Both the position numbers and the translations under genes were made by a program. Source: Siphonodentalium dalli (taxonomy: Eukaryota > Mollusca > Scaphopoda > Gadilida > Siphonodentaliidae). From it: a DNA stretch of 64,000 nucleotides. This document shows positions 37,819-49,458 of this stretch, in pieces; position 1 is the first letter of the stretch; each line of letters begins with the position of its first letter. Below the pieces are notes generated by a model. The model was not told the origin of the DNA. It made no database searches and saw only the letters and a list, made by a program, of their open reading frames with translations. The DNA is taken from assembly GCA_032622095.1 (NCBI GenBank), contig CP136062.1, positions 159,460,875-159,524,874 on the forward strand, given 5' to 3'.

Positions 37819-38602
37819 ATGTTCAGCATTCAGCACCCAGATGAACATAATGGGGTGAAATATGATGACAACAATAGCCCGGGTCAATGGAATGGGATGA
37901 AATACGATGACAGAGAACTCCCTGGTCAACAGGAGGGCATGACATATAATTATATTGTGCCCCCAGGGTCAACATAATGGCTATACTAAGGACATAAGGA
38001 CACCTGGTGAGCTCGATGAAATTAATAAGGAAAACCGTCAAAACATAGAGATTCGAGAAGACATATCGTACCCTTGTAATAACTGCGGGCTTTTGTTCGA
38101 AGATCAGCATGATGTTCAGAGACACGTAAAAAACTGGTGTCAAGAAAATAAGTTAAAACGAAAATTAACTGAGGACACGGATGATAGTCAGAATAAGAAA
38201 ATTAAACTGAATGAAGATGAATACTTCAAAAGGTTGTGTGATGAGAGTAGAGATAAAGCACAAGAAGAATGGAGTGATAAAGTGGAAATGTATACGGAAA
38301 ATGGCTCGACGGAAAAAGAGGCAAAAGTACAAGCTGACAAGGACCTTAAAAGTGAAGGCATGAGGCAATTTATGAATGGTTATGCTAGGACAATAATAAA
38401 GAATCTGTGGCTGCGCAATGGGACTCTGCACAACAGAGTCATGGATAAAGTGGACAAATATTTGAATAATGGTTATGAAGATCGTGATGCAGTGAAAATG
38501 TCAATATTGAAGTACAAACCATTGCTAGAAAAATTCATGGACGAAACAAATGACACATCTGACGAAAGTGAAGACAATTCGGACGAAAGTGACAGTGAAT
38601 AG
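37819..38602 (+). pseudogene. Zinc-finger, acidic-tail protein of foldback element (one frameshift)
   Basis: Unnamed protein. The long frame 37955-38602 has no ATG near its start. An ATG at 37819 opens a second frame with tandem segments of the type NGVKYDD / NGMKYDD / PGQ. It runs into the long frame's matching PGQHNGYTKD segment, but a one-base shift near 37966-37970 separates them, so this copy appears broken or mis-sequenced there. The long frame has a C2HC zinc finger (CNNCGLLF...HDVQRHVKNWC), a basic KKIK stretch, a helical, charged middle (EKEAKVQADKDLKSEG) and an acidic end (DESEDNSDESDSE). TAG at 38600 is followed 8 bases later by AATAAA. A nucleic-acid-binding role is inferred from the finger. 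From memory, similar finger-helical-acidic proteins recur in marine invertebrate repeats; I could not verify this. Confidence 0.6.
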
Positions 38603-38609
38603 TTAATAT

Positions 38610-38615
38610 AATAAA
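38610..38615 (+). promoter_or_regulatory. Polyadenylation signal AATAAA
   Basis: AATAAA begins eight bases after the stop codon of the foldback-element ORF, supporting that this ORF was expressed from the plus strand. Confidence 0.55.
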
Positions 38616-38682
38616 ACAAAATTGTAGTATGTACCACATGTCATGTTATTTTTCTCTTTTTCCCTTGCTCACTTGCTCTTTT

Positions 38683-38700
38683 CGGTGGCGCTCGCCACCG
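38683..38700. repeat. GC-rich hairpin
   Basis: CGGTGGCG and CGCCACCG separated by two bases, about 80 bases after the ORF stop in AT-rich surroundings. Could be a 3' end structure or mark the element's centre; role unknown. Confidence 0.5.
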
Positions 38701-39262
38701 TAGTATGGTACCCCAGAGCTTCCCGATGAATGGCAACAAGCCATATTTCCGATTAAATCCTGAAAATTTGGAAAATTTTGAACATTTTAAATTATTTTTA
38801 AATTTTAGAAACAATTTTAAGTTTTTATATTTTTTTATTTTTTTTTTAATTTAGGAATTTTTTGAATTTTTGAAGTTTTGGAAAATTATATATATTTTTT
38901 TTAAGTTTTTGAAATTTTTGAATTTTTGAACTTTTTGAACTTTTTGAAGTTATGAAATTTTTGAAATTTTTGAAATTTTTAAACTTTTCCATTTTTTATT
39001 TTTTTATTTTTTGAAAACAAAGTTTTTCACTGCGAGTGTCACTTTAACATTCATCCATAGTGAGTGCCTAGTGTCACTTTAACATTCATCCATAGTGAGT
39101 GCTGAGTGTCTCTTTAACATTCAAGGCTGAAGCTACCCCACCGAGATCATCATGTGATATACATGTAGATAATATACCGTTCATAGGGAGAAGCGGGAGT
39201 TAACCAGCGGGGTCATGTCCGGACATGCCCGACCGGCATACAAATAGACCATGATGTAACAA

Positions 39263-40136
39263 TATTTATTCCACACCCATTGACGTGAGGCACATGTGTT
39301 CAACGGAATCCCAGCCATTGAATACATAGTAGTGTATACCTCTAGTGTAATACAAGCCGGAACTATAAAGATGACGTACATTACGTCGATCATCCGCTTC
39401 CGGTGATCCCCCCATAATTACTGGCTATTTGTCAGACTTAAATCACAATAAAGGTGGCTATAGTAACAATGGAGGTGACACTCATGGATTGAACTTATCT
39501 GACTGAACGGTGTAGAATAAATACAGAACACAACTTGCATCATAATCTCGAATCTTTTATCGAACTCGTTGCAGACGGCGCAAAGTTATATTTCGCTCGA
39601 GCTACGCTCTCGCGAAATATATCCTTGCGCCATCCGCAACTCATTCGATAAAAGATTCTCGATTAAGATGCGCGTTGTGTTCTGTCTATTTATTCCACAC
39701 CCATTGACGTGAGTCACATGTATTCAACGGAATCCCAACCATTGAATACGTATTAGTGTATACCTCTAGTGGAATACAAGCCGGAACTATTCTCGTTGCC
39801 GTTGTCGCCAAGAAAGATGACGTACATTACGTCGATCGTCCGCTTCCGGTGACCCCCCCCCCATAATTACTGGTTATTTGTCAGACTTAAATCACAATAA
39901 AGGTAGCTATAGTTACAATGAAGGTGACATTCATGGATTGAACTTATCTGACTGAATGGTGTAGAATAAATACAGAACACAACTTGCATCATAATCTCGA
40001 ATCTTTTATCGAACTCGTTACGGACGGCGCAAATTATATTTCGCTCGAGCTACGCTCTCGCGATATATATCCTTGCGCCATCCGCAACTCATGCGATAAA
40101 AGATTCTCGATTAAGATGCGCGTTGTGTTCTGTCTA
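39263..40136. mobile_element. Tandem insertion inside right arm of foldback element
   Basis: Two direct copies (39263-39686 and 39687-40136) of a unit beginning TTATTCCACACCCATTGACG. They interrupt the right arm exactly where the left arm reads continuously (ACAATAT | GTCTAGGC). Each unit ends in a long hairpin with arms starting CAGAACACAAC: 39534-39684 and 39973-40132. Unit 2 has about 22 extra bases near 39790. Likely a younger foldback insertion that was then duplicated. Confidence 0.65.
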
Positions 40137-40554
40137 TGTCTAGGCTGACCCCAAACAGGGGTACTGCAGAGAATATAGGTCATGTACTTCCTTGACGTCA
40201 CAAACTGTCTAGACTGCCGTCAAACAGGGTCCTTATCATCAAACATTATAACACCATTTACTATATATTTATCACCACTAACTACACTTTGTCTATTCAT
40301 ATTCATAATATCACCAAGATTTGTGATATGATAAACTCATAATTTGCATATTCCTCTAATTACTACCCAACGAGCTTCAATTATTCCCATCTTATCTAGT
40401 CCATGGGCTGGTATGACCACCCGTGCACCCCATCTACTTAACTTCTTTGGTATTTCCATGTACCCTCATGTGTATTATTCATTCAAAATGATTTCAACAG
40501 CAAACAGTTTGAGTCCTTGTGCCTACATTACTGGGAGACGCACGTTTTGAGTGA

Positions 40555-42345
40555 ATCCAGCCAAAAATGGCAAGAGATTTTCAACAAAGAATTTCCCTGG
40601 ATCTATTTGGCAAACAATTTTGAGTTTCTCATATCACCATCTTCATTGTATATAGAATCAGCAATTATTAAGAGAAACAAAAACATGGATTTCAATCAAT
40701 TTGAGAGTTTGAAAATATTATATATGTTTTTGTCCATTTCGGTACCAAGAACTGGTAGAATAATCAATAATTTCACTCAAAACTCCAATCACCAAATAGC
40801 TTATTGTCTTGAGAAGAGGCTTCATTTGTTGAGTTAGAGTTTTAAGTGCATCATATAGCATCACAGCCCCATATATTGTAATGAGCAATAAAGCAGTCAC
40901 AAATATTTCAGTTCAATGAAAACAAATATTGATATGCAGTTATGTCCACTCAAGCAGGGTGCAATAAACTTGCTTGAATTGGGCCACAATGTTAAGAGAC
41001 ATGGTAGTCAGCTTTAACTTGGTTATGAACCCATGGCACCCACAACTCATCTCATTTTTCATTGACCATCAGGCATGACATGTACATTCTCAAATATAGA
41101 AAATTATTTATGGGTAGCTGCTTTTCTAAATGAAAATTAACATCCCGAATTAAGCACAATTAAGTCTTCTCTCGTGATCTTGAGCTATGATATCGTGGAT
41201 ATATGAACTGCACTTGTGAAAACAATTATTTTACTCAAGTTCTTGGAACATGAAAATAGTATACATTTAAATATTGTTTATGCCAATAAAGTATAATATC
41301 CAATAGGTTGATTGTTCTTTAAATATTATGTCACAATAATCGCTTGTACCAAATTTCACAAAGAAATTACTGGCAGATTTTGAGAAAATCCATTTTGAAA
41401 TACCAGGACATTTTGGCAAAACGTGCGCCTGACCCTTAATTTTCCTTGATTTGAGACAGTTCATACCTAGTTTTAATTAGAAAGTTAGAAAATTAGAAAA
41501 AAATTCAATAAATAAATTTCTATATTTGAGAATTTTCCTGTCATGCCTGCTGATCAATAAAACTTTGGGCTGAATGAGTTTTAGGTCCCATGCCCATTGG
41601 GATGAATAATTGTGGCTGCTTTATTTTGATGTTATATCATGTAACCAAACATTTAAAGGTACACAATCCGATTTGATGGTTCTCGTATAATCAGATTTCA
41701 ACAACAACAACAACTACAACATTTCTTAAAAAGACGCTTTAGTTATCAAAATTGGTTATCAAAAAATAATGCTAACCACTGTCAACTCCATTATATAATT
41801 CCCCAAACGCGTTATAAATCAACATTTTGTTCAACGCAATTTGGCATCGAAAGTATGTCGGTCGACTCATCGAATATTTGCTAGGCCACCAAATATTCCA
41901 GGTGGTGAAAATTAGCAGATTACAAAAATCGACTCTCATATCTGATAAATCTGAGCTTCAAGTTTGATGGGTGGGTTCCTCGACTCGAAACAAATATTTT
42001 GTACCATCGAAGCCAAACAAATAGTAAGCTAGGAGCGTCCATTCGGATTATGTATCTTTAACTCATCCTTATAACACAAATGAAGCCTCCACAGGGTCAA
42101 CACAATAAGCTATTTGGTGATTGGATTGTTGTTGTTGTTGTTGAAATGATTATTTAGCAGCTTCTTGGTACCCAAAGGGACAAAAAAGAAAACAATAGAT
42201 TCAACCTCTCAAATGTTTTTAAAATCCATTGTTTTGTCTTAATAATTGTTCAGATTCTATATACAAAGAAGATGATATGTGGAATTTAAGATATTTCGCC
42301 AGAGAGACCCACAGAAATTCGTTGTTGAAAATGTTGGGATTTATG
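40555..42345. repeat. Large inverted repeat, two ~270 bp arms
   Basis: The left arm 40555-40838 and the right arm about 42075-42345 are diverged inverted copies; for example AATCACCAAATAGCTTATTG near 40790 and its complement near 42103. A 106-codon open frame across the left arm has no counterpart in the right arm, so it is unlikely to be a gene. Probably an old foldback element. The ~1.2 kb between the arms holds no gene apart from the MITE below. Confidence 0.55.
41653..42061. mobile_element. MITE with AAAGGTACACAATCCGA termini
   Basis: Terminal inverted repeats: TTTAAAGGTACACAATCCGA at the left and the complement-like TCGGATTATGTATCTTTAA at the right. The right part (GGGTTCCTCGACTCGAA onward) recurs at 17050-17165 and 51060-51175; a bare end is near 47668. 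A (CAACAA)n tract lies near the left end. Confidence 0.55.
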
Positions 42346-42754
42346 CAAAAACGGGCATGTGCCCCTTAACACGTTTTATCACATAATTAGCCCCTAAACC
42401 CGGTCTCATATTTTAGTAAGACACACATATATTATCGGCACGTGCAGTGACACAATAGCTTAGCTTAATGATGTCGATGTCAATATCGGAACTTTATTAG
42501 TATGTTAATTAGAATATAATTATGATATTCGATTTGTGTTGGGTTATTTAGTGTTGACTGTGAAATAAACATGGGTGATAAGGATAGTTGAACAATTTTG
42601 TGAACATGAAAAGACACATTTAAAATGGAACTATATTTTCTTGAAGAAGTCTTGACATCCTCTTTAGTTGTGATAAGGAAATCAATATTAATTGTTTAAC
42701 CCCAGCCGTTTCGAGATCATTTTCCCTTGCTAAAATGTGATTATGTGATAAAAA

Positions 42755-42898
42755 GGATCTCAATTTCAACGCAATTCTATACGAAATTTATTAACCTCGT
42801 CCACTAAATTCAATTCGAACCTCACTAAAATCGAATCGAAGTTATTGCACTCGGTTAATAAATATCGTATAGAATTTCAACTCATTAGAGATCCGTTA
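42755..42898. repeat. Foldback repeat
   Basis: Inverted arms of about 40 bp with core ATTCTATACGAAATTTATTA and its near-complement (one mismatch), separated by about 55 bp. No ORF. Confidence 0.55.
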
Positions 42899-43431
42899 TG
42901 TATACAATGAAAGCTGCATAATGACAAACGGAGTGCTCACCGTCCCCAATGTTCACTGAAACAACCATTGAAACATTACATTACTGTGCATTGATATTTG
43001 AAGTGTGAATAAGGCATGTACTGATGAAAAGGGGGTCGGTCCAAAAATAAACAAACAAATGCGTGCATCGGTCCTTATGGAAACATATATCGACTTTAAA
43101 GGATACATTAAATATTATACATTATTATCATACATGATGTCGATTTTAGCAGTGCCCATAATGTATGTGGACCGTGCGGACTGCTCGACGGCTCGAAAGC
43201 CAACTTTTAATCCCCATTGCCGATATAATATAATTATTGTCCTTTGTTACTAGATGATGGTCATGTTAACTCTTTCTATACTAAATACTCATTGACGAGT
43301 AGTTAGTTATCTCTTAGGAAATGTTCAGGTAGGTCGTTTATTCAACTTATTATCTGAACATTTCCCTCCAATACATTTGACTCTTGTTGTATTTGTATTA
43401 CCCATCGTCTGCTTATTTTTTCCGAAAACCC

Positions 43432-43985
43432 CAGGGGGGGGGGGGGGGGGTGGAAAAAAAGTTTTTCCGGGCACGTATGCCGGGGTGGGTGGGTAGTCAA
43501 TGGGACCAACAATCAATTTTTTACGCCACTCAAAAAAAAATATCCTGCAAGTTTTTTGACAGTTTTTGCAATGAGTTTGGCTTAAAACAACTTAGAATGA
43601 GAGAAATAATGTAATTCTAACTGCTAAACTGACTGCAGGCAGTTATCGTGTTGTATTTTGTTACAAATTTTGAAATCCAAGATGGCCGCTGGCAGCCATG
43701 TTTTGTTGGCCGAATGACCCCAAAATGACTCGTTCCTATTTACATGTCAATGTTAACATTCTTGACAAATAGTATGTACATAAATTCATATACAGCTGTT
43801 TACGGTGAATCCCCCCCGCAAATCTCTGTTTTTGTACTAAAAGGGGGTGGGTGTCCAAAAATGGTCGGAAAAAACTGCCGAAAACAGAAACAAATTTGGA
43901 CGCGGGGGTGGGTGGGTCCCAACAAGGGTCGAAAGTCAAAAATCAGCATACGTGCCTGCAAACTTTTCCGACTCCCCCCTGAAAA
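43432..43985. mobile_element. Poly-G foldback MITE
   Basis: Arms at 43432-43485 and about 43940-43985 share GGCACGTATGC, a pyrimidine/purine-rich GGAAAAAGTTT block and a G run. Internal GGGGGTGGGTGGG motifs recur. A related G-rich piece (GGGGGTGGTGGGTACAC) lies at 29085-29100 and its duplicates. Confidence 0.5.
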
Positions 43986-44374
43986 CCCCTCCAAATGAAT
44001 AACAAACCATTCCAATGTAGACTTTTATAACTGTATGGGAGAATCCACTCAGTGCAGAAAGGGTTAACAGTTGGGTATACACACACAATAGCAGAACACA
44101 CAAATAAAGCCATAGGTCATGCAGTGTGCACAGTGACGTAGGCTCGATGACCTGACAAGACAACTTTTAATCCCATCACCAATATAATGGTCCTTTGAAA
44201 CTTTGTTTTTTACGCCACAGGTGTAAGATGTTTTGGTAATTTTATTTACGAGTGGACCAATGGGCGAATGCATTATGGGTGATTAGGTATTCTTGTACTT
44301 GAGTAAACCGTACCGATAGTCACGATAGTCCGACACAGATTAGCACATGTGTTTACGCCACCGGTGTAATTGGG

Positions 44375-45085
44375 GGACATGTCTCTATTCCGAAGGTTCG
44401 CTATCCCGAAGGTCCATTATTCCGAAAGTTCTCTGTTCTGAATATTCGCTATTCCGAAGGTTCACTATTCCGAAGGTTTTTGTTATTTTAAGGTTAATTC
44501 TATATTCTAAAGTATTGAGAGGGTTCATTATCACGAATATTCTTTTTATGAAGGAAATAACTTAAAACATTAAATGTGATTTTGTTTTGTTCTCGCGGGT
44601 TTTCTTGAGATTTAATGTCATTACGTGGGCCCATAACTTTGAATTCTTGGCATATACTATGAATGTTGCGGTATATGTGGACCCTCCTGCTTTGGGACAT
44701 GACACAGGTATAGTTGACTTAAGTTCTGTTCTGCGCGGGCTCCAATTTGGGGTTCAACATTTTAAGGGCCAAATTTAGAAATTTATGGGCCCATACCTTT
44801 GAACTCTGGGCATATAATATGAATATTGGGGGGGAGGCATGTCTCTATTCCGAAGGTTCGCTATCCCGACGGTCCACTATTCCGAAGGTTCCCTGAATGT
44901 TCGCTATTCCGAAGGTTCTCTATTCCGAAGGTTTTTGTTATTTTAAGGTTAATTCTATATTCTAAATTATTGAGAGGGTTCATTATCACGAATATTCTTT
45001 TTATGAAGGAAATAACTTAAAACATTAAATGTGATTTTGTTTTGTTTTCGCGGGTTTTCTTGAGTTTAATGTCATTACGTATGAC
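44375..45085. repeat. Pair of CCGAAGGTTC-rich direct repeats
   Basis: Two direct copies, about 44375-44625 and 44835-45085. Each starts with several tandem ~15 bp words of the type CTATTCCGAAGGTTC and continues into a shared ~150 bp tail (TTCATTATCACGAATATTC, GAAGGAAATAACTT). No coding evidence. Confidence 0.75.
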
Positions 45086-45569
45086 CTTATTTCTCATTAC
45101 ATATTCACGCCACGCAGCCCACACAATTGCTATGTTTCCATGCGATTTAATGTCATTACGTGTGACGTAATATCTCAATAATCTCAGAGGCATGAATACG
45201 CCAGCTAAAGGCGGATTATAACAGTGGGGCTATAACGCTTAATGAATACTAGAGGCTATAACAAACTGTGTAGCAGAATATCGCGGAATAGACGAGTATG
45301 AGATGAACCTAACTGAAATTGTGACTTTGTATTGACTTTAAAGGCCCACTTAATTTTCGAGTCATCCATTTTGTTTTATAGTATATACGGTTTTTATAAC
45401 AATTTATGCCATAAAATTTGAATAAAATACTATAATTCATCACCATTTGAAACGCAGAATACTTCTATCTCCTAGTTTGAAACACCCTGAAACACCTTTA
45501 AAAAACCGCGTCAAGTCGTGGGTCGTATAACTAGCAATTAGCATCTAGCATGTCCCCTTCGGCTTTCCA

Positions 45570-46136
45570 TAGATTTCGACGTAATTTGATACCGAGGGAT
45601 ACTTGTGTCCGGGAAGTGTTTTGGACGGATCAAATCGTGACCCTGACCTTGACCTTTAAAATGGTCAATTCAAGGTCAATTTGGGTAAAACGGACGGATT
45701 TCGACGAAATTTGATACCTAGGGATACTTTTGTCCGGGGAGTGTTTTGAACGGGTCAAATCGTGACCCGGCGTGATCTTGATCTTCAATATGGTCAATCA
45801 AATGACAAATCGGGTAAAACGGATGGATTTCGGCGAAATTTGATACCTATGGGTACTTTTGTCGGGGGGGGGGGGGGGTTGGACGGGTCAAATCATGACT
45901 CCGACCTGACCTTGACCTTCAAAATTGTCAATTAAAGGTCAAGTCGGGTAAAACGGACGGATTTCGACGAAATTTGATACCTAGGGGAACTTTTCTCCGG
46001 GGGTGTTTTGGACGGGTCGTCAAATCATGACCCTGACCTGACCTTGACTTTCAAAATAGTCAATTCAAGGTCAAATCGCGCTTTCGCCGGAAATCAGATG
46101 GGAAACAGCCCGGACGAAGTCGGGCCCATCAGCTAG
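45570..46136 (+). mobile_element. Single Helitron-derived copy, G-run bearing
   Basis: Plus orientation. Four diverged internal repeats contain GATTTCGACGAAATTTGATA, GACGGGTCAAATC and TGACCTTGACCTT words. Ends with CCCGGACGAAGTCGGG, CCCATCAG-type spacer and CTAG at 46133-46136, then T. The 5' TC end is not seen. A G run sits near 45867. Confidence 0.7.
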
Positions 46137-46319
46137 TGTAATAAAGAAGAAAGTTTGAAGAATGTAATGTATAACACGAGAAACGGGTAAACTTGATATA
46201 TGGAAGTATGCAAATTTCCCATATGAAATTTGAAAGCTAGTTTATATTATAATTATATTATAATTTATATTTATGGCTAATAATATGATCTTGGTGGCGT
46301 TACCATTTCTGAATATGGT

Positions 46320-46865
46320 TTTCTTGTTAGATGATGGCCATGTAAACAATTGGGTACACCCATGCACAATGGCAGAATGCACAAATAAAGCCACAGGCGA
46401 GTGTGCACGATGACGTAGACTCGATGACTCGACAAGACAACTTTTAATCCCATCACCAATATAAATTATATAATGGTCCTTTGTTATTAGATGACGGTCA
46501 TGTAAAACAATTGGGTACATTCATACACAATGGTGGAACACACAAATAAAGCCATGGGCCATGCAGTGTGCACAGTGACGTAGGCCCGATGACTCGACAA
46601 GACAACTTTTAATCCCATCACCAATATAATGGTCCTTTGGAACTTTGTTATTAGATGATGGCCATGTAATCAATTGGGTGCACCCATGCACAATGGCAGA
46701 ATGCACAAACAAAGCCAAAGGCGAGTGTGCACGATGACGTAGACTCGATGACTCGACAAGACAACTTTTAATGCTATCACCAATATAATAGTCCTTTGTT
46801 GTTAGATGATGGCCATGTAAAACAATTGGGTACATTCATGCACAATGGTAGAACACACAAATAAA
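46320..46865. repeat. ~165 bp tandem repeat, about 3.3 units
   Basis: Repeated unit with CAATTGGGTACA, ACAAATAAAGCCA, GATGACTCGACAAGACAACT and GGTCCTTTGTTATTAGATGA. Single diverged copies are at 44040-44275 and about 43175-43270, so it is a dispersed repeat that has also amplified in tandem. Confidence 0.7.
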
Positions 46866-49399
46866 ACGAAACATCCGGTTTTTACAAAATAAAAATATTC
46901 TTCCTTCACCGCTGATTTATCATTGGACCTTGGTGTTAGATATCCGCTCACGTATGGATCGTTGGCAAGAAACGCACCTACAAGGTTGCAAAAGCAAATC
47001 TTTGAAATGACCCCACAAGACGGCAATGTCACAAACAGTGACATCCGTTGTCCGATTAACCAGCTTGTAAAGACATGATGGTATCTAATGGTATCTAATG
47101 TCCATGTGAAGACGCTAACAATTTTTTCTTCAGTTGTGTCCTTGGTACGCAGACTCCAGAGAAAGTATATGGGCAAGGTTGGATGAACTTAATGTATCTA
47201 TCGTCTCTGAAAAAGACCTCCTGTTCGGCATCCCGCACTATATAGTGAAGCAATAAATACGCGCATTTTCGAGACAGTCCATTCATTTATTTCCTCGACA
47301 GACCGCTTCTCATAAATGTTACCCTACCCTCTACCGCGAGACCATAGCCACTCCAAACAGCTACAGCATGCAGCATCCACTTTAAACACAAATTTTGAAC
47401 CTATCTCTAAATACTTTTATTAGCAGCCGAATGCCAGAGGAGAGGGGCTCTGATAAGTTCCACAACTTGTGCTCCGATCCTCTGTGCCCACACAACTATC
47501 TATGTCTATAATAATATGTGTAATTTGTATATACATTTGTGGGTCACAATAAATATGTTCAATCAAATGTGGCACTGTCGGACCCAGTACAAGCTGCACG
47601 AAACTAAACAAACTGATTGTCCCACTCCCGCGGTGAGACGTACGACGCTTGAGTATTATATTCACTTAAAGATGCATAATCCGAATTAACACTTTCAGTG
47701 CCAGGGACCGATCTCATCGGCCCTAATTTACGGTCTGTAAAGATTTGTTTTGGGTTGAATTTGTTTTGGGTATGCTTAAGCATGCTATAGCGAATTTAAA
47801 AACAAACTGGATTAAACCTTAGGGGCATGTTATAACTCAAAACTATCACCAAGTATTCATATTAATAATTATGATGCCCATGAAAAACGTAAGATTCCCT
47901 GGCACTAAACCTACAAAATAAGTCTGTTAAAGACATTTCTACCAGAACGAACAATACTACTTCACCTTTAATGTGCATAACTCTTCCACAGAAGTTATTC
48001 CATCAAATAATGAACACATAGTTGATATCTTCTCTTATATTATCTCGAAAATTGTAATGTATTTAAAAAAAAATAAGGAAAAAAAACCCAATTTCTCATG
48101 TTTTGGCCGCCATTTTGGCATCCATCTTGAATAATTGTGGCCATTTTTCAACTAAAAGTCGCGGTTGTTATTCTGTGAACACTAATATTACATAGTGTTG
48201 AGGAATTCGTTATGTTTACCATATCAAATCAAGAAGCAAATCTATTAGGTGTGCCACCGTCAAACCGGTAGCCATCTTGGACGCCATCTGGAATTTTTGG
48301 CTCTACGTCGGTCGAAATGTTGGTTCTTGAGAAAATTCCTAGACTAGAGATGCTGTCCTACAAGATACTAAAAAATGGCGCTTTTATCCGACTTGTATCG
48401 ATCCGAGCATTTTTTGTCACTAACTACCTACACTAAAATGGCTGTTTTTGGTTTTCGACCCAAACATCGTGTTCTATTGTATTTTTGACTACTTCAATCC
48501 ATCTTTCTGGGACATATAATGCTCGTAGAAAGGTAGATAAATTATTTATCGACCTATCTCGGTACCGGGAAAAGTTCAAAAACGAATATTAGTTGGTGTA
48601 TTTGGAGCGCAAACCGCCATATGGCTTTAAAGATGGTCCATATCTTCCTAATCACGCTTTATATAGTTTCCGTGGTATAAAATGCTAAATATGAGTCGAA
48701 GACATCTGTCCGGAAACGCTTCTATCAATTAGGGTGCATTTACACTGCTATAGAACTGTACACAGATCTACACGCAGACTAGTGCGAACGGGTTGATATA
48801 GAAATGCACACAGAAAGAAAACGGTATTCGTTCGTGTGAGCAAAAATCGTGTCCGCTATACGTCAGGGTCAACGCCGAAGCATTGCGACAGGCAAATCTG
48901 TTTTGATTAATTGTTACTCGGACTTGGCGAATGTGTTACAGTTTTCGTATGTAATTCGTATATTCAAGATGGACAGGGACGTGTCAACGGGGGGGGGGGG
49001 GGGAGGGGGTGAGGGGTGTCTTTGGTCAAAAGTATCAACAGTTGGAAATTTCACACCTGACAAAACATTAGTTGTAATTTCCAAACCAACAATGGGTTGA
49101 AAATGATATTGTAGTTTGATTTTCAAACATTTTGGAGTATTGTTTTCTGACCAATATTTGCATAATATTCCTACCTTATATGGAAAGATTGTGCCCTGGT
49201 CCCGGCCTCCCCATGGCCAGTCAAAACTGCTAGTTATTTAAGAAAAGCAATATTGTCCTACATTTGGTCAACATTGTCATTAGAATTGTCATCCGTTGGA
49301 AATTTTGCTACATTTGGTCAAATACAGGGTGTTGTAGCATGGATACCCACTCCATACCAATCCAAAATGGCTACCTCCCAGATGGTGTCAAACAGGAAA

Positions 49400-49401
<2 letters not shown>
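46866..49401. other. Mostly unannotated stretch
   Basis: No confident gene. On the minus strand, 47290-47100 reads FFRDDRYIKFIQPCPYTF and 47540-47440 reads to a stop followed at once by AATAAA. Both have possible AG acceptors but no good donors, so they are at most candidate exons. A short piece near 48660-48780 (CGGAAACGCTTCTATCAATT, then GGTGCATTTACACTG) resembles inverted parts of 15640-15940. A G run lies near 48990. Confidence 0.4.

Positions 49402-49456
<55 letters not shown>
49402..49456. repeat. (TA)n at start of segmental duplication copy 2
   Basis: A pure TA tract running straight into the duplicated sequence (ATATATGCTGATATATGCTG). In copy 1 only a short TATATAT precedes the same point, so the duplication border falls in TA repeats. 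Confidence 0.9.

Positions 49457-49458
<2 letters not shown>

Larger units (their letters stand above)
37295..40242. mobile_element. 2.95 kb foldback element with one ORF
   Basis: Long inverted terminal arms. The left arm starts TTGATGATAAGGACCCTG at 37295 and extends about 520 bp; the right arm is its complement, about 38770-39262 plus 40137-40242, split by an insertion. Flanking ACAT at 37291-37294 and 40243-40246 may be a 4 bp target duplication. Both arms carry a ~32 bp tandem motif with GTTAAAGTGACACT and an AT-rich inner part. The centre holds a single plus-strand gene (37819-38602). No polymerase, integrase or transposase is present, so it would need help to move. Long arms and a cargo ORF recall Polinton-like or other foldback elements, but the family is not established. 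Confidence 0.75.

Noticed and set aside
40517-40837. 106-codon ORF in left arm of an inverted repeat
   Set aside because: The diverged right arm does not keep the frame, and there is no motif or plausible splice context.
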